Source: LMUY01 sp965199005 (lineage in GTDB: Bacteria; Pseudomonadota; Alphaproteobacteria; Acetobacterales; Acetobacteraceae). From it: a stretch of DNA of 64,000 bases. Position numbers and translations under genes: made by a program. The notes under the pieces were generated by a model. That model was not told the origin of the DNA. It did no database searches and saw only the letters and a program-made list of their open reading frames with translations. The stretch lies in assembly GCA_965199005.1 (NCBI GenBank), contig CBDAQK010000006.1:2604001-2668000 (forward strand), written 5' to 3'. Shown piece by piece: positions 17,680 to 25,372 of the stretch; within the stretch, counting starts at the first letter, position 1, and every line of letters begins with the position of its first letter.

Positions 17680-17776
17680 TTCAGCGTTCCCCTTCCTAGG
17701 GGGGGCTAAAGTCCACCCCACGACTGCTAGCCAGGGAAAACGTCAGGTAGCCCGCAAGATGGCGGCAGCCTGGCGT

Positions 17777-18646
17777 TCATGTGTGGGCAAGGTCTGGAAA
17801 CTGCACCGGGCCTGCAAAGGAAGCCGGGAAACCGCGAACGAATAGCCGCGCATCGGTATCGTCGAAGTCAGCGTGCTCTGCCTCCGGCCACCAATCATCC
17901 GGATCGAACAAGAATTCTACCTCCGTAATCGGTTGCGTGATCAGGGCCGGCAAAACCGTGCGCAGTGGGAAGGGGCGGGCGGCGACCACGTCGTGGATGA
18001 TCAGGCGCCCAGGCTCGGCGGTGGTGGCAATGACGGCATCGTGTTCAAGGAGCCAAAATGCCGACGCCGGGCCGGTACATAGGTTCCACAGCATAATCCC
18101 GCCGTAATCCTGCGCCGCCAATGGCCCGCGAATAGGCTGCGCCCGGGCACATAGCGTGGCGAGCCGGGCCCGGTCGGCCGCGCTGGAGAGATCGCAGCGG
18201 ATCGCGGGAATGCCGGATGGCTGCACCGAAGTAGCGGCCGTCGAACGGCGCTGGGCAACCCGCGTAAAGCCAAACCTGGGATAGAACGCCACCGCCGTGT
18301 GGTTGGCAAAGAGCATGGTCGGGCCCGCCGATTGCTGGACCACCCAATCCATCAGCCGCCGCGCATGTCCCTGCCGGCGATACCGCTCGAGAGTCGCCAC
18401 TGCGCCGAGTTGGAAGCCGGTGCCGGCCTGACCGTCGATGACCAAATGCATCCGGCTTCGCCCGACGGTGCTGACGATCCGCTCACCCTCCATGATGGCA
18501 AAGACCTCGTAAGCCTTCGTCCAGCCTCCGCTGTCCCGCCAACGCGTCCAGCTTCGTTCTCTCGCACCATGGAAAATGCCGTCGATGAAGCAAAAGAACC
18601 GGGAGTGAAGCGCGATATCGGTGTGAGTGATGATTCGGGCTTCCAT
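17777..18646 (-). CDS. GNAT-family N-acetyltransferase
   Basis: A 289-residue protein with an N-terminal acetyltransferase domain. The acetyl-CoA pyrophosphate loop is QLGAVATLERYRRQGHARRLM near residues 78-98, followed by a short segment NHTAVAFYPRFGFTRV that matches motif B. The remaining C-terminal half is less conserved and may bind the acceptor. The substrate is unknown. It converges with the small secreted protein gene at 17371 and stands alone. Confidence 0.75.
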   Translation of the reverse strand: MEARIITHTDIALHSRFFCFIDGIFHGARERSWTRWRDSGGWTKAYEVFAIMEGERIVSTVGRSRMHLVIDGQAGTGFQLGAVATLERYRRQGHARRLMDWVVQQSAGPTMLFANHTAVAFYPRFGFTRVAQRRSTAATSVQPSGIPAIRCDLSSAADRARLATLCARAQPIRGPLAAQDYGGIMLWNLCTGPASAFWLLEHDAVIATTAEPGRLIIHDVVAARPFPLRTVLPALITQPITEVEFLFDPDDWWPEAEHADFDDTDARLFVRGFPASFAGPVQFPDLAHT

Positions 18647-18796
18647 TGGGCCATCTTCGCATTCTTCCCGCGGTCTTCACCAGCAGTGAGCGTGTTAACG
18701 AGCGCACGAGATTTTAGGACAGTCTCAGGATTTTAGACGGTCTTTAACCTTCCGGTGCGACGCTGCTCTTGCCGCAAATGCAGGAAAGCACGCGCC

Positions 18797-19078
18797 GTGA
18801 CGCAATCATCGATGCCATCGCCCTCGAAGCTTCTCGTCGCCTCCAACGGCATCCTCGAGCTCGACCGGCGCCGGCCGGGCCGGATAGAACCTGCCGATGC
18901 CGAGCTGATTCCGCTCATGCGCAAGCCCAAGCCTGCCCGGGAGGTTTCGGATGAGCCTCTTGAGAAATGGGAACCGAGAGACCCAGTGGCACCGCCGCGG
19001 GGGATTGCGCTAGGGGTGGTTCTCTGCATCCCCATCTGGCTCGCGATTGGTGAGATTTTCTACCACCTGCTGAAGTAG
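18797..19078 (+). CDS. Small hypothetical protein with C-terminal membrane helix
   Basis: A 93-residue frame with a GTG start chosen because AGGAAAG lies about 8 nt before it; ATG 18812 is an alternative. The N-terminal two thirds are charged and Pro-rich (LELDRRRPGRIEPADAELIPLMRKPKP), and the last 25 residues form one helix (GIALGVVLCIPIWLAIGEIFYHLL). A tail-anchored inner-membrane protein is likely. No family is recognised. Its stop lies 2 nt from the convergent stop of the exporter gene at 19081. Confidence 0.6.
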   Translation: MTQSSMPSPSKLLVASNGILELDRRRPGRIEPADAELIPLMRKPKPAREVSDEPLEKWEPRDPVAPPRGIALGVVLCIPIWLAIGEIFYHLLK

Positions 19079-19080
19079 GG

Positions 19081-20853
19081 CTATTCGGCGGCCCTGATCT
19101 GCGGGGTGCCAGCCAACTGGGTCGCCACCAGTTGGGCGAACCGGCCGCCCCGTGACACGAGCGCGTCGAAGCGGCCGCGCTCCACGATGTCGCCATTGTC
19201 GAACACCAGGATCTCGTCGGCATCCCGCACCGTGGACAGGCGGTGCGCGATGATGAATGTGGTGCGGCCCTCCATCAACGTGACCATGGCGCGCGACACC
19301 CGGGCCTCCGTCGCCGCATCCAGCGCGCTCGTCGCCTCGTCGAGGATCAGGATCGGCGGGTTCTTCAGCAGCGCGCGTGCGATGGCCAGGCGCTGGCGTT
19401 GCCCGCCGGAGAGGGTCGCTCCCCGCTCCCCGACCATCGTTTCGTAGCCCTGCGGCTGCCGCATGATGAAGTCGTGCGCGTCGGCCATGCGGCAGGCTTG
19501 CTCCACCTCGGCATCCGTCGCCTCGGGCCGGCCGATCCGCAAATTCTCCCGGATCGACCGGTTGAACAGCAGGCTCTCCTGAAACACCACGCCGATGGCC
19601 GACCGCAGGCTTTCCAAGGTGACGTGGCGGATATCCTGGCCATCGATCGCCACCCGTCCCGCCGTGGGGTCCCAAAGCCGCTGCAGCAGGTTCATCGCCG
19701 TGCTCTTGCCGGCCCCCGTGGTGCCAACCAGCGCGACCACCATGCCGGGCTGCGCCACGAACGACACGTCCCGCAGGATGGGTGGGCCGCCAGGATAGGC
19801 AAAGGAGACGGCCTCGAACGCGACCTCGCCGCGTGGCGAGTCGAGTTCCACCGAGTCCGGTAGTTCCGGCACCGAGCTCTTGGCGTCGAGCACGCCGAAA
19901 TACTCCATCAGCCCCGGCATCTGCAGGAAAAGCCGGGCGGCAAATTGCATCGCCGCTTCCAGCCGGCTGATCAACAGATTGGCAAACCCCATGAAGGTGA
20001 CGATTTCCGCCACCGTCGCCTTCCCAGCCACATGCAGCACCGTCCCGATGAGAACGATCACGATCACGGCGATGGTGGAGGCCCCGCGCGTCAGCACGTT
20101 GACCACGGCCCACCAGTTCAGCACCGGGAATTGATGGGCGATCACCTGATCCGCGATCTGGCCAAACCGCCGCTTCTCCGCTGCCAGCCGGGTGAAGGAC
20201 TGCACCACCATGACGTTGGCCAGCGCATCCTGCGCCGTGCCAGCCAAACTGGATTGATAATGCTCCGCCCGGCTCTGGCCGGCCTCGGTCCGGTTGATGA
20301 CCACGATCGTGACGGCACAGAACAGAATCACCAACACGATCAGCACCACGGAAAGCTGCCAGTTCAGCAGCAGCGTCAGCGGCAGCAGGACCAGCAACGC
20401 CACGTAGGTCGCCAATTGCTCCCGGAAGAAGGTGAGCCAGACGGAGAACATGGAATCTGCCCCGGCCAGCATCACCTTCATCAGGCGGCCCGAATGCGCC
20501 TCGCCGTGGAAGGAGAGCGGGAGGGACAGGACGTGACCGAAGAACCGGCTCATGACCTTCAACCGGTTGCGATGCGCCATCCGCTCCGCATGGACGACCG
20601 TGAGGATGTTGCCGCCGATCGCGCACGCGGCGATGACGATCCAAACCCCGATCAGCGTCGCCGCCTTCGTCCACAGCGTATCACGCGGCATGGTGTCGGA
20701 CCCGGCAAGCAGGCCGATGACGCGGCCAAACAGCACGGGATCAAGGAATTGCAGCCCCGCGAGGATGACGTTGGCCGCGCCAAGCAGTATTGCCAACCGC
20801 TTGTCGGATCCCAGCATGGAGAGCACGCGACGGTAGGCGTGGAGGATGCGCAT
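19081..20853 (-). CDS. ndvA: NdvA/ChvA-type ABC exporter (beta-glucan exporter family)
   Basis: A 590-residue half-transporter: six-helix membrane domain (to about 300) then an ATPase with Walker A GTTGAGKST, signature LSGGQRQRLAIARALL, Walker B ILILDEATSALD and the switch H in IIAHRLSTVRDAD. The membrane half keeps NdvA-like segments such as HGEAHSGRLMKVMLAGADSMFSVWLTFFREQ and FPVLNWWAVVNVLTRGASTIAV. NdvA exports cyclic beta-1,2-glucan to the periplasm. No ndvB synthase is in the window, so substrate identity is inferred from similarity only. Confidence 0.75.
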   Translation of the reverse strand: MRILHAYRRVLSMLGSDKRLAILLGAANVILAGLQFLDPVLFGRVIGLLAGSDTMPRDTLWTKAATLIGVWIVIAACAIGGNILTVVHAERMAHRNRLKVMSRFFGHVLSLPLSFHGEAHSGRLMKVMLAGADSMFSVWLTFFREQLATYVALLVLLPLTLLLNWQLSVVLIVLVILFCAVTIVVINRTEAGQSRAEHYQSSLAGTAQDALANVMVVQSFTRLAAEKRRFGQIADQVIAHQFPVLNWWAVVNVLTRGASTIAVIVIVLIGTVLHVAGKATVAEIVTFMGFANLLISRLEAAMQFAARLFLQMPGLMEYFGVLDAKSSVPELPDSVELDSPRGEVAFEAVSFAYPGGPPILRDVSFVAQPGMVVALVGTTGAGKSTAMNLLQRLWDPTAGRVAIDGQDIRHVTLESLRSAIGVVFQESLLFNRSIRENLRIGRPEATDAEVEQACRMADAHDFIMRQPQGYETMVGERGATLSGGQRQRLAIARALLKNPPILILDEATSALDAATEARVSRAMVTLMEGRTTFIIAHRLSTVRDADEILVFDNGDIVERGRFDALVSRGGRFAQLVATQLAGTPQIRAAE

Positions 20854-21003
20854 GCAACGTGGTCCGTGGAAGAGTGCGGGCGACGCCTGCTTCCTAGCGG
20901 AACGATATGGCGGGATCAGGGCAGCGCGAACAGATTGTGGCAGCCAAGGAGCTGATCCAAGCGGTGCCGGATACGGTCGCGGCCGACATTCCCGGCCGGA
21001 TCG

Positions 21004-21867
21004 TCAGACCGCGTCAGGTCGGAACATCTGGCTCGGCTGAACGAATTCCTCCTGCGCGGCGATGGTCAGCAACTCGCGGGACCCTGCCTCCAGCGTGCGC
21101 CGCAGCAGGCCGAATACCGCGCTGGCGGCGGCTGCCAAGGCCTGGGCCGTGCTGCGGGTGCGCAGGATGTGCAACAAGAATAGGGCAGCGATCGTGTCAC
21201 CCGTGCCATTGGCCGCCATCGGCAGGCGCGGCGTGCGCAACCGCCAGGCGCCGGCCGCATCTGCTGCGAGCATGTCTACCGCATCAGCCGGCGTGTCGTC
21301 CACAGCCAGGCTGGTGACCAGCACGCGGGCGCCGGGCCGCATCAGGCCGCGCAGGGTTGCGGCAGCCTGTTTGGCATCGGCAAGGCTGGCGACGGGTTGC
21401 CCGGTCAGCTGCTCCAACTCGAACTGGTTGGGCGTGGCGATATCGGCCTGTGGCAGGCAGTGGTCGCGGATCAGCCTCGGAATATCGCGTTGTACGTAGA
21501 GGCCGGGCCCGCTGTCGCCGATTACCGGGTCGCAACAATAAAGCGCGGCCGGGTTGGCCCGGCGGACGCTGGACACGGCATCCAACACCGCATACCCGAC
21601 CGCCGGGTCCCCCAAATAGCCGCTGAGCACGGCACGGCATTGCCCGAGCACGCCGCGCGCCGCGATCCCCGCCACCACGTCGCGGACATGGTCGCCGGTG
21701 AAAACCTGCCCGGTCCGGCTGCCATAACCGGGGTGATTAGAGAATTGTACCGTATTGACGGGCCATACTTCCATCCCCAATCGTTGTAACGGAAACACGG
21801 CGGCGCTGTTACCGACATGGCCATATGCAACGGCGGATTGTATGGAGAGGATGGCTCCGGCCGACAC
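21004..21867 (-). CDS. pdxY: Pyridoxal kinase PdxY
   Basis: A 287-residue ribokinase-fold kinase that phosphorylates pyridoxal in vitamin B6 salvage. The N-terminus AILSIQSAVAYGHVGNSAAVFPLQRLG and VQFSNHPGYG (substrate loop) are classical PdxY/PdxK, and NGTGDT holds the catalytic aspartate. The GTG at 21867 was chosen because AAAGGG lies 6 nt upstream and the length then equals the usual 286-287; ATG 21933 would add 22 unrelated residues and run into the neighbouring promoter. It is divergent from the gene at 21939 with only 71 bp between. Confidence 0.93.
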   Translation of the reverse strand: MSAGAILSIQSAVAYGHVGNSAAVFPLQRLGMEVWPVNTVQFSNHPGYGSRTGQVFTGDHVRDVVAGIAARGVLGQCRAVLSGYLGDPAVGYAVLDAVSSVRRANPAALYCCDPVIGDSGPGLYVQRDIPRLIRDHCLPQADIATPNQFELEQLTGQPVASLADAKQAAATLRGLMRPGARVLVTSLAVDDTPADAVDMLAADAAGAWRLRTPRLPMAANGTGDTIAALFLLHILRTRSTAQALAAAASAVFGLLRRTLEAGSRELLTIAAQEEFVQPSQMFRPDAV

Positions 21868-21938
21868 GCGCAACCCTTTCACGATAGGCACCAGGCTTTG
21901 AGGCCGGGCATTTCCGTCAACAAACAGGACCATGTCAC

Positions 21939-22397
21939 ATGGCAAGACGATACTCCATGCTGGCCGCCCTCGCGGTCGGCACCCTGCTGGCAGGACATGT
22001 CGCGGCGCAAACCGCACCCGGCGCTCCGGCGGCCACCAAGCCGGCCACGATCACATTGGGCACCGCCGCGACGGAGCGGCGGATCGCCGAACTGCATTCC
22101 CGCCTTGGGATCACCCCGGCGCAAGAAAAGCCGTTCGACGCGTTCGCGCAGGTGATGCGGGACAACAGCCAGCGGATGGAAGCCCTGCTCGCGAAGGGGA
22201 TACAGAACGCCAGCGCAGCCGACGCGGTGGGCCAGATGCGGACGTACACGCTCATGGCACAGACCCATGCCGACGACATGCAGCGGCTGACCGCAGCGTT
22301 CGCCACCTTGTACGACGTGCTTTCGCCCGATCAGAAGCACCTCGCGGATTTGAGCTTGCGCGATTTCATCAAGTCCAGGCACGCCTCGGCCGGCTAA
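21939..22397 (+). CDS. Periplasmic Spy/CpxP-like LTXXQ-repeat protein
   Basis: A 152-residue exported helical protein. A signal peptide (LAALAVGTLLAGHVAAQ) precedes two helical repeats: ELHSRLGITPAQEKPFDAFAQVMRDN and LYDVLSPDQKHLADL. These match the LTxxQ motif of the CpxP/Spy group, which act as periplasmic chaperones or stress adaptors. No metal-binding tail is seen. It stands 90 bp upstream of rpmE and may share its transcript. Confidence 0.78.
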   Translation: MARRYSMLAALAVGTLLAGHVAAQTAPGAPAATKPATITLGTAATERRIAELHSRLGITPAQEKPFDAFAQVMRDNSQRMEALLAKGIQNASAADAVGQMRTYTLMAQTHADDMQRLTAAFATLYDVLSPDQKHLADLSLRDFIKSRHASAG

Positions 22398-22486
22398 ATG
22401 GTTGCGGTTGGGGGCCGGACGGCATAAGAGCACCCGCTTCGCCCCGCCGGTCGGCATCGGCACGGGCCAGTCAGGAGTGTGCAGCG

Positions 22487-22711
22487 ATGAAGACCGGGAT
22501 CCATCCCGACTACCACGACGTCAAGATCATCATGACCGATGGGACCGAGTTCATGACGCGGTCGACCATGGGCAAGGCCGGCGACACGCTGCGGCTGGAC
22601 ATCGATCCGAAATCCCATCCGGCTTGGACTGGCGTGCAGCGCATGATGGACACGGGCGGCCAAGTCGCCAAGTTCAATAAGCGCTTCGCTGGATTGGGCA
22701 CGCGCAAGTAA
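22487..22711 (+). CDS. rpmE: 50S ribosomal protein bL31
   Basis: A 74-residue bL31. It opens MKTGIHPDYHDVKIIMTDGTEF, with DIDPKSHPAWTG in the middle and VAKFNKRFAGL at the end, all standard for the family. The zinc-binding cysteines of the C+ form are absent, so this is the zinc-independent (C-) type or the alphaproteobacterial variant. ATG 22487 has AGGAG upstream. A hairpin follows 23 nt past the stop. Confidence 0.95.
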   Translation: MKTGIHPDYHDVKIIMTDGTEFMTRSTMGKAGDTLRLDIDPKSHPAWTGVQRMMDTGGQVAKFNKRFAGLGTRK

Positions 22712-22734
22712 GCTTTATCACAGATGCGTGAATG

Positions 22735-22768
22735 AAAGGGCCGCCCTTGAAACCAGGGGTGGCCCTTT
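22735..22768 (+). terminator. rpmE terminator overlapping the hsp20 promoter
   Basis: AAAGGGCC (22735-22742) pairs with GGCCCTTT (22761-22768); an inner stem GCCCT/AGGGG extends it. The following tract TCCTATTTT is only partly T-rich. The loop contains the CTTGAAA -35 element of the hsp20 promoter, so terminator and promoter share DNA. Confidence 0.7.
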
Positions 22769-22778
22769 CCTATTTTGG
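22746..22778 (+). promoter_or_regulatory. Sigma32 (RpoH) heat-shock promoter for hsp20
   Basis: CTTGAAA (from 22746) and CCTATTTTGG (22769-22778) match the alphaproteobacterial RpoH elements CTTG and CYTATNTNNG; 19 nt separate CTTG from CCTAT, at the upper end of accepted spacing. Predicted transcription starts near 22785, about 87 nt before the hsp20 ATG. Confidence 0.7.
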
Positions 22779-22784
22779 GCTTGT

Positions 22785-22874
22785 TCGCGGTGCCCGATCG
22801 GGGCCTCGAAGACTGCAACGACCGGCTCTTCCGAGCGGTTAAATCAACCTTGCTCCTGTAGGAGGTTTACAATG
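22785..22874 (+). ncRNA. Candidate ROSE-type RNA thermometer in the hsp20 leader
   Basis: Three hairpins line up in a leader of about 87 nt: GCCC/GGGC at 22792-22804; ACCG-CTC/GAG-CGGT at 22821-22839; and CTCC (22853-22856) with GGAG (22861-22864). The last stem covers the Shine-Dalgarno AGGAGG. The strand opposite it carries TTGCT (22850-22854), the U(U/C)GCU motif that defines ROSE elements. ROSE elements melt at heat-shock temperature and free the ribosome site of small heat-shock genes. Confidence 0.6.
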
Positions 22875-23348
22875 AACTTCGATTACTCTCCCCTTTTCCG
22901 TACTGCGATTGGCTTCGACCGCATGGCGCGGTTGATGGACACGGCGCAGGAGGCGGCATCGGCCTCGACCTATCCGCCCTATAACATCGCCAAAACTGGC
23001 GACGATAGCTATCGCCTGACGATGGCGGTGGCTGGCTTTGGCCAGGATAATCTCGAGCTGACGGTCAAGGACAACCAGTTGATCGTTTCCGGCAAGCTGA
23101 CCGATGAAGCGTCGGGCGAGTTGCTGTATCGCGGCATCGCCGGGCGTGCGTTCGAGCGTCGGTTCGCCTTGGCCGATCATATCGTCGTTGAGGGCGCGGA
23201 TTTGCAGAATGGCTTGCTGCACGTCGCGCTGAAGCGCGTGGTGCCCGAGGCCCTGAAGCCGCGCCGCATCGCCATTGGCGGTGGTGCACCTGCTTCGGTG
23301 CAGCCGACCATCGCTAACGACAGCGCGGCAGCCGCTCAGGCCGCCTGA
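22872..23348 (+). CDS. Small heat-shock protein, Hsp20/IbpA family
   Basis: A 158-residue alpha-crystallin-domain chaperone that holds unfolding proteins. The N-terminal arm is FDYSPLFRTAIGFDRMARL; the crystallin core includes YRLTMAVAGFGQDNLELTVKDNQLIVSGKL and the G-I-A-x-R-x-F-E-R-R-F-x-L segment (RGIAGRAFERRFALADHI). The tail has RRIAIGG in place of a clean I-x-I anchor. ATG 22872 follows a strong AGGAGGT site that is probably masked by RNA structure at low temperature. A sigma32 promoter lies upstream and a terminator follows. Confidence 0.93.
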   Translation: MNFDYSPLFRTAIGFDRMARLMDTAQEAASASTYPPYNIAKTGDDSYRLTMAVAGFGQDNLELTVKDNQLIVSGKLTDEASGELLYRGIAGRAFERRFALADHIVVEGADLQNGLLHVALKRVVPEALKPRRIAIGGGAPASVQPTIANDSAAAAQAA

Positions 23349-23361
23349 ATCTGACCAGGCA

Positions 23362-23388
23362 GGGGAGTTGGATCACCAGCTCCCCTTT
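23362..23388 (+). terminator. hsp20 terminator
   Basis: GGGGAGTTGG (23362-23371) pairs with CCAGCTCCCC (23376-23385; one G-T wobble) around ATCA, followed by TTT. It ends 3 nt before the convergent DUF1192 stop. Confidence 0.8.
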
Positions 23389-23390
23389 CC

Positions 23391-23573
23391 CTACTTACGG
23401 AAAAACCGGTCGGCTTCGCCGCGTTGAATTTGTTTGCGCTGAATGGCGGCCTCCACCCGGGCAACCTCCGCCTGTAGTTCGATGATGTAATCCCGAAGTT
23501 CCGCAATCCCCAGCGGGTCGAGCGGGAACGGCGTCAGGCGGCGCGGCTTGGGTGGTTCTTCCTCATCCCACAT
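23391..23573 (-). CDS. DUF1192 family small protein
   Basis: A 60-residue acidic, coiled-coil protein: MWDEEEPPKPRR, then LDPLGIAELRDYIIELQAEVARVEAAI, then RGEADRFFRK. This pattern is the DUF1192 family found across Alphaproteobacteria, of unknown function. ATG 23573 was chosen because the WDEEEPP opening is the conserved family start; upstream codons are unrelated and would overlap the promoter side of trcR. Confidence 0.8.
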   Translation of the reverse strand: MWDEEEPPKPRRLTPFPLDPLGIAELRDYIIELQAEVARVEAAIQRKQIQRGEADRFFRK

Positions 23574-23719
23574 AGAATGTCTGCCCTGCGATTTTACGGC
23601 GAAAAGGTGGCGCAGCCGCCCTTGACCGGCAAGCTTGGCGGCCCCCATATCCGCCACTGTAATGGCAGCCCGGCGCGCCACCGTGATGGATTCGCCGCGC
23701 CGCGGCCGGAGAGCGAATT

Positions 23720-24298
23720 ATGAGCCTGCCCTTGATGCCGAAGGCCACTGCAGTGTGGCTGATCGATAAAACCGCGTTGACCTTCACGCAGATCGCCGAG
23801 TTTTGCGGCATGCATCCGCTGGAAGTGCAAGCGATCGCTGACGGCGAGGTGGCGCAGGGCATCGTTGGTTATGACCCGGTGGCCAATAGCCAGGTTACAG
23901 CGGCCGAGATTGCACGGTGCGAGAAGGATGAGGGCGCCCGGCTGAAATTGCTGGCGCCTGTCAACCCCCCGCCGAAGAAGGGGCGCGGTGCCCGATATAC
24001 CCCGGTGGCCAAGCGGAACGACCGCCCGGACGCGATTGCTTTCGTGCTGCGCAACTTCCCCCAATTGTCCGAGGCGCAGGTCGTCAAGCTGTTGGGCACG
24101 ACCAAGGACACCATTCAGAAGGTGCGCGAGCGAAGTCATTGGAATAGCAGCAATATCAAGCCGCGTGACCCGGTCATCCTCGGCCTTTGCAGCCAAACCG
24201 ACTTGAACTCGATGGTCAACGCCGCGAACGATCGTCTGATCCGCGAAGGCAAATCCGTCCCGGCGCCGCTCCGCATGGAAGCGGAGGAGGCAGCGTAG
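23720..24298 (+). CDS. trcR: DUF1013 protein, cell-cycle transcriptional regulator TrcR
   Basis: A 192-residue protein conserved in Alphaproteobacteria and commonly annotated TrcR. It opens MSLPLMPKATAVWLIDKTALTF, followed by a helix-turn-helix-like segment TQIAEFCGMHPLEVQAIADGE. A second putative DNA-binding region is AIAFVLRNFPQLSEAQVVKLLGTTKDTIQKVRERSHWN. The family is linked to cell-cycle gene control; detailed targets in this organism are unknown. It is divergent from the DUF1192 gene and the start is ATG 23720. Confidence 0.85.
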   Translation: MSLPLMPKATAVWLIDKTALTFTQIAEFCGMHPLEVQAIADGEVAQGIVGYDPVANSQVTAAEIARCEKDEGARLKLLAPVNPPPKKGRGARYTPVAKRNDRPDAIAFVLRNFPQLSEAQVVKLLGTTKDTIQKVRERSHWNSSNIKPRDPVILGLCSQTDLNSMVNAANDRLIREGKSVPAPLRMEAEEAA

Positions 24299-24324
24299 CC
24301 CCTCCCCATCTTCGAGGGAGGGGC
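24298..24324. terminator. Hairpin between trcR and a convergent YdcH gene
   Basis: GCCCCTCCC (24298-24306) pairs with GGGAGGGGC (24316-24324), loop CATCTTCGA. No T run follows on either strand, so it is a weak or factor-assisted terminator, possibly used in both directions. Confidence 0.5.
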
Positions 24325-24362
24325 CGGTGTGGCATCGCTTTGAGGGCGGGTCCTGGTTGGTG

Positions 24363-24533
24363 CTACTCCTTTGAGGCCAGTCGCTCCATCTCGTCCTTCA
24401 ATCTTAGCTTCTGGCCTTTCAAGCGCGTCAATTCATCTCGGTCCGGCTGCGGCCGGTGATCCTCTTCGTAAACCTTGGCATCCACTGCATGGTGGCGTCC
24501 CTTAAGGCTTTCGATACGCGATTGCAGGCTCAT
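24363..24533 (-). CDS. YdcH-like DUF465 small protein (copy 1)
   Basis: A 56-residue helical hairpin protein: MSLQSRIESLKGRHHAVDAKVYEEDHRP followed by DELTRLKGQKLRLKDEMERLA, the DUF465 pattern of two helices joined by a Pro-containing turn. ATG 24533 follows GGAGGA. Function of the family is unknown. It is divergent from a second DUF465 gene at 24678. Confidence 0.85.
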   Translation of the reverse strand: MSLQSRIESLKGRHHAVDAKVYEEDHRPQPDRDELTRLKGQKLRLKDEMERLASKE

Positions 24534-24677
24534 GAGTCCTCCTTCTGGTAGCGAACTCCGTGACGCTCGGCGCGCCACGTTGGAGCCTAACGCGCAAGCA
24601 GCCCAAAAATCCAGTATTCCGTCCATACCGCAGTGCGGCGCATATTCAGACGTTCACGATCATGCTAGAGCCCTTGA

Positions 24678-24878
24678 ATGCTGACAGACCGGGATTCTCT
24701 GCTGCGGAAGCTGCACGAATTGCGTAGCGAACATCGGGACCTTGACACCGTCATTGCAAGATTGGCGGACGGGGGGCTCGACCAGTTGCAGTTGCAACGA
24801 CTTAAAAAGCGCAAGCTCCTGCTGAAGGATGAGGTCGCCTGGCTCGAGAGCCGGCTGATCCCGGACAACATCGCCTGA
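24678..24878 (+). CDS. YdcH-like DUF465 small protein (copy 2)
   Basis: A 66-residue paralogue of the divergent gene at 24363-24533: LLRKLHELRSEHRDLDTVIARL then LQLQRLKKRKLLLKDEVAWLES. The second helix R-L-K-x-x-K-L-x-L-K-D-E is nearly identical between the two. Its stop overlaps the purE start by one base, so it is translationally coupled to purine synthesis genes, an unusual context for this family. Confidence 0.85.
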   Translation: MLTDRDSLLRKLHELRSEHRDLDTVIARLADGGLDQLQLQRLKKRKLLLKDEVAWLESRLIPDNIA

Positions 24879-25372
24879 TGGAACCACCCCGCATCGGCGT
24901 CATCATGGGCAGCCAGTCGGATTGGGCCACGCTGCATTACGCCGCCGACACCCTGGCCGAGTTGGCGATCCCCCATGAGGTCCGCATTATGTCTGCGCAT
25001 AGGACTCCGGATCGGCTTTCGGAGTATGCAAAGGCTGCGGCAGGGCGTGGCCTTGCCGTGATCATTGCTGGTGCTGGGGGTGCTGCGCATCTGCCGGGAA
25101 TGTGTGCCGCCTGGACCGCGCTGCCGGTGCTCGGCGTGCCGGTGGAAAGCCACAGTCTCAAAGGCATGGACAGCCTCCTGTCGATCGTGCAGATGCCAGC
25201 CGGGATCCCCGTCGGCACCTTGGCGATCGGCCGCGCCGGGGCGGTGAATGCAGCCCTGCTCTCCGCCGCGATCCTTGCCCTCTCAGACCCGGCGGTCGCG
25301 ACCAGGCTGGCAGCCTATCGTGCGTCCCAAACGGCCAAGGTGGCCGATACCCCCGCAGACTTGCCGGGCTGA
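24878..25372 (+). CDS. purE: N5-carboxyaminoimidazole ribonucleotide mutase PurE
   Basis: A 164-residue class I PurE that converts N5-CAIR to CAIR in purine synthesis. The nucleotide loop GSQSDW (residues 11-16), the catalytic SAHRTP with H41, and GAGGAAHLPGM are all present. ATG 24878 shares a base with the preceding stop, and the PurE stop overlaps the purK ATG, giving a three-gene run with the YdcH-like gene. Confidence 0.96.
   Translation: MEPPRIGVIMGSQSDWATLHYAADTLAELAIPHEVRIMSAHRTPDRLSEYAKAAAGRGLAVIIAGAGGAAHLPGMCAAWTALPVLGVPVESHSLKGMDSLLSIVQMPAGIPVGTLAIGRAGAVNAALLSAAILALSDPAVATRLAAYRASQTAKVADTPADLPG

Noticed and set aside
19010..20674. Long second minus-strand frame overlapping the NdvA-like gene
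   Set aside because: Its composition is Gly/Arg/Asp-rich without transporter features; the NdvA frame has all ABC motifs.
20854..21003. Short plus-strand frame between the NdvA-like gene and pdxY
   Set aside because: It starts at ATG 20907 with plausible residues (REQIVAAKELIQAVPD) but soon runs into pdxY antisense and becomes Arg/Pro-rich; no ribosome site was found.
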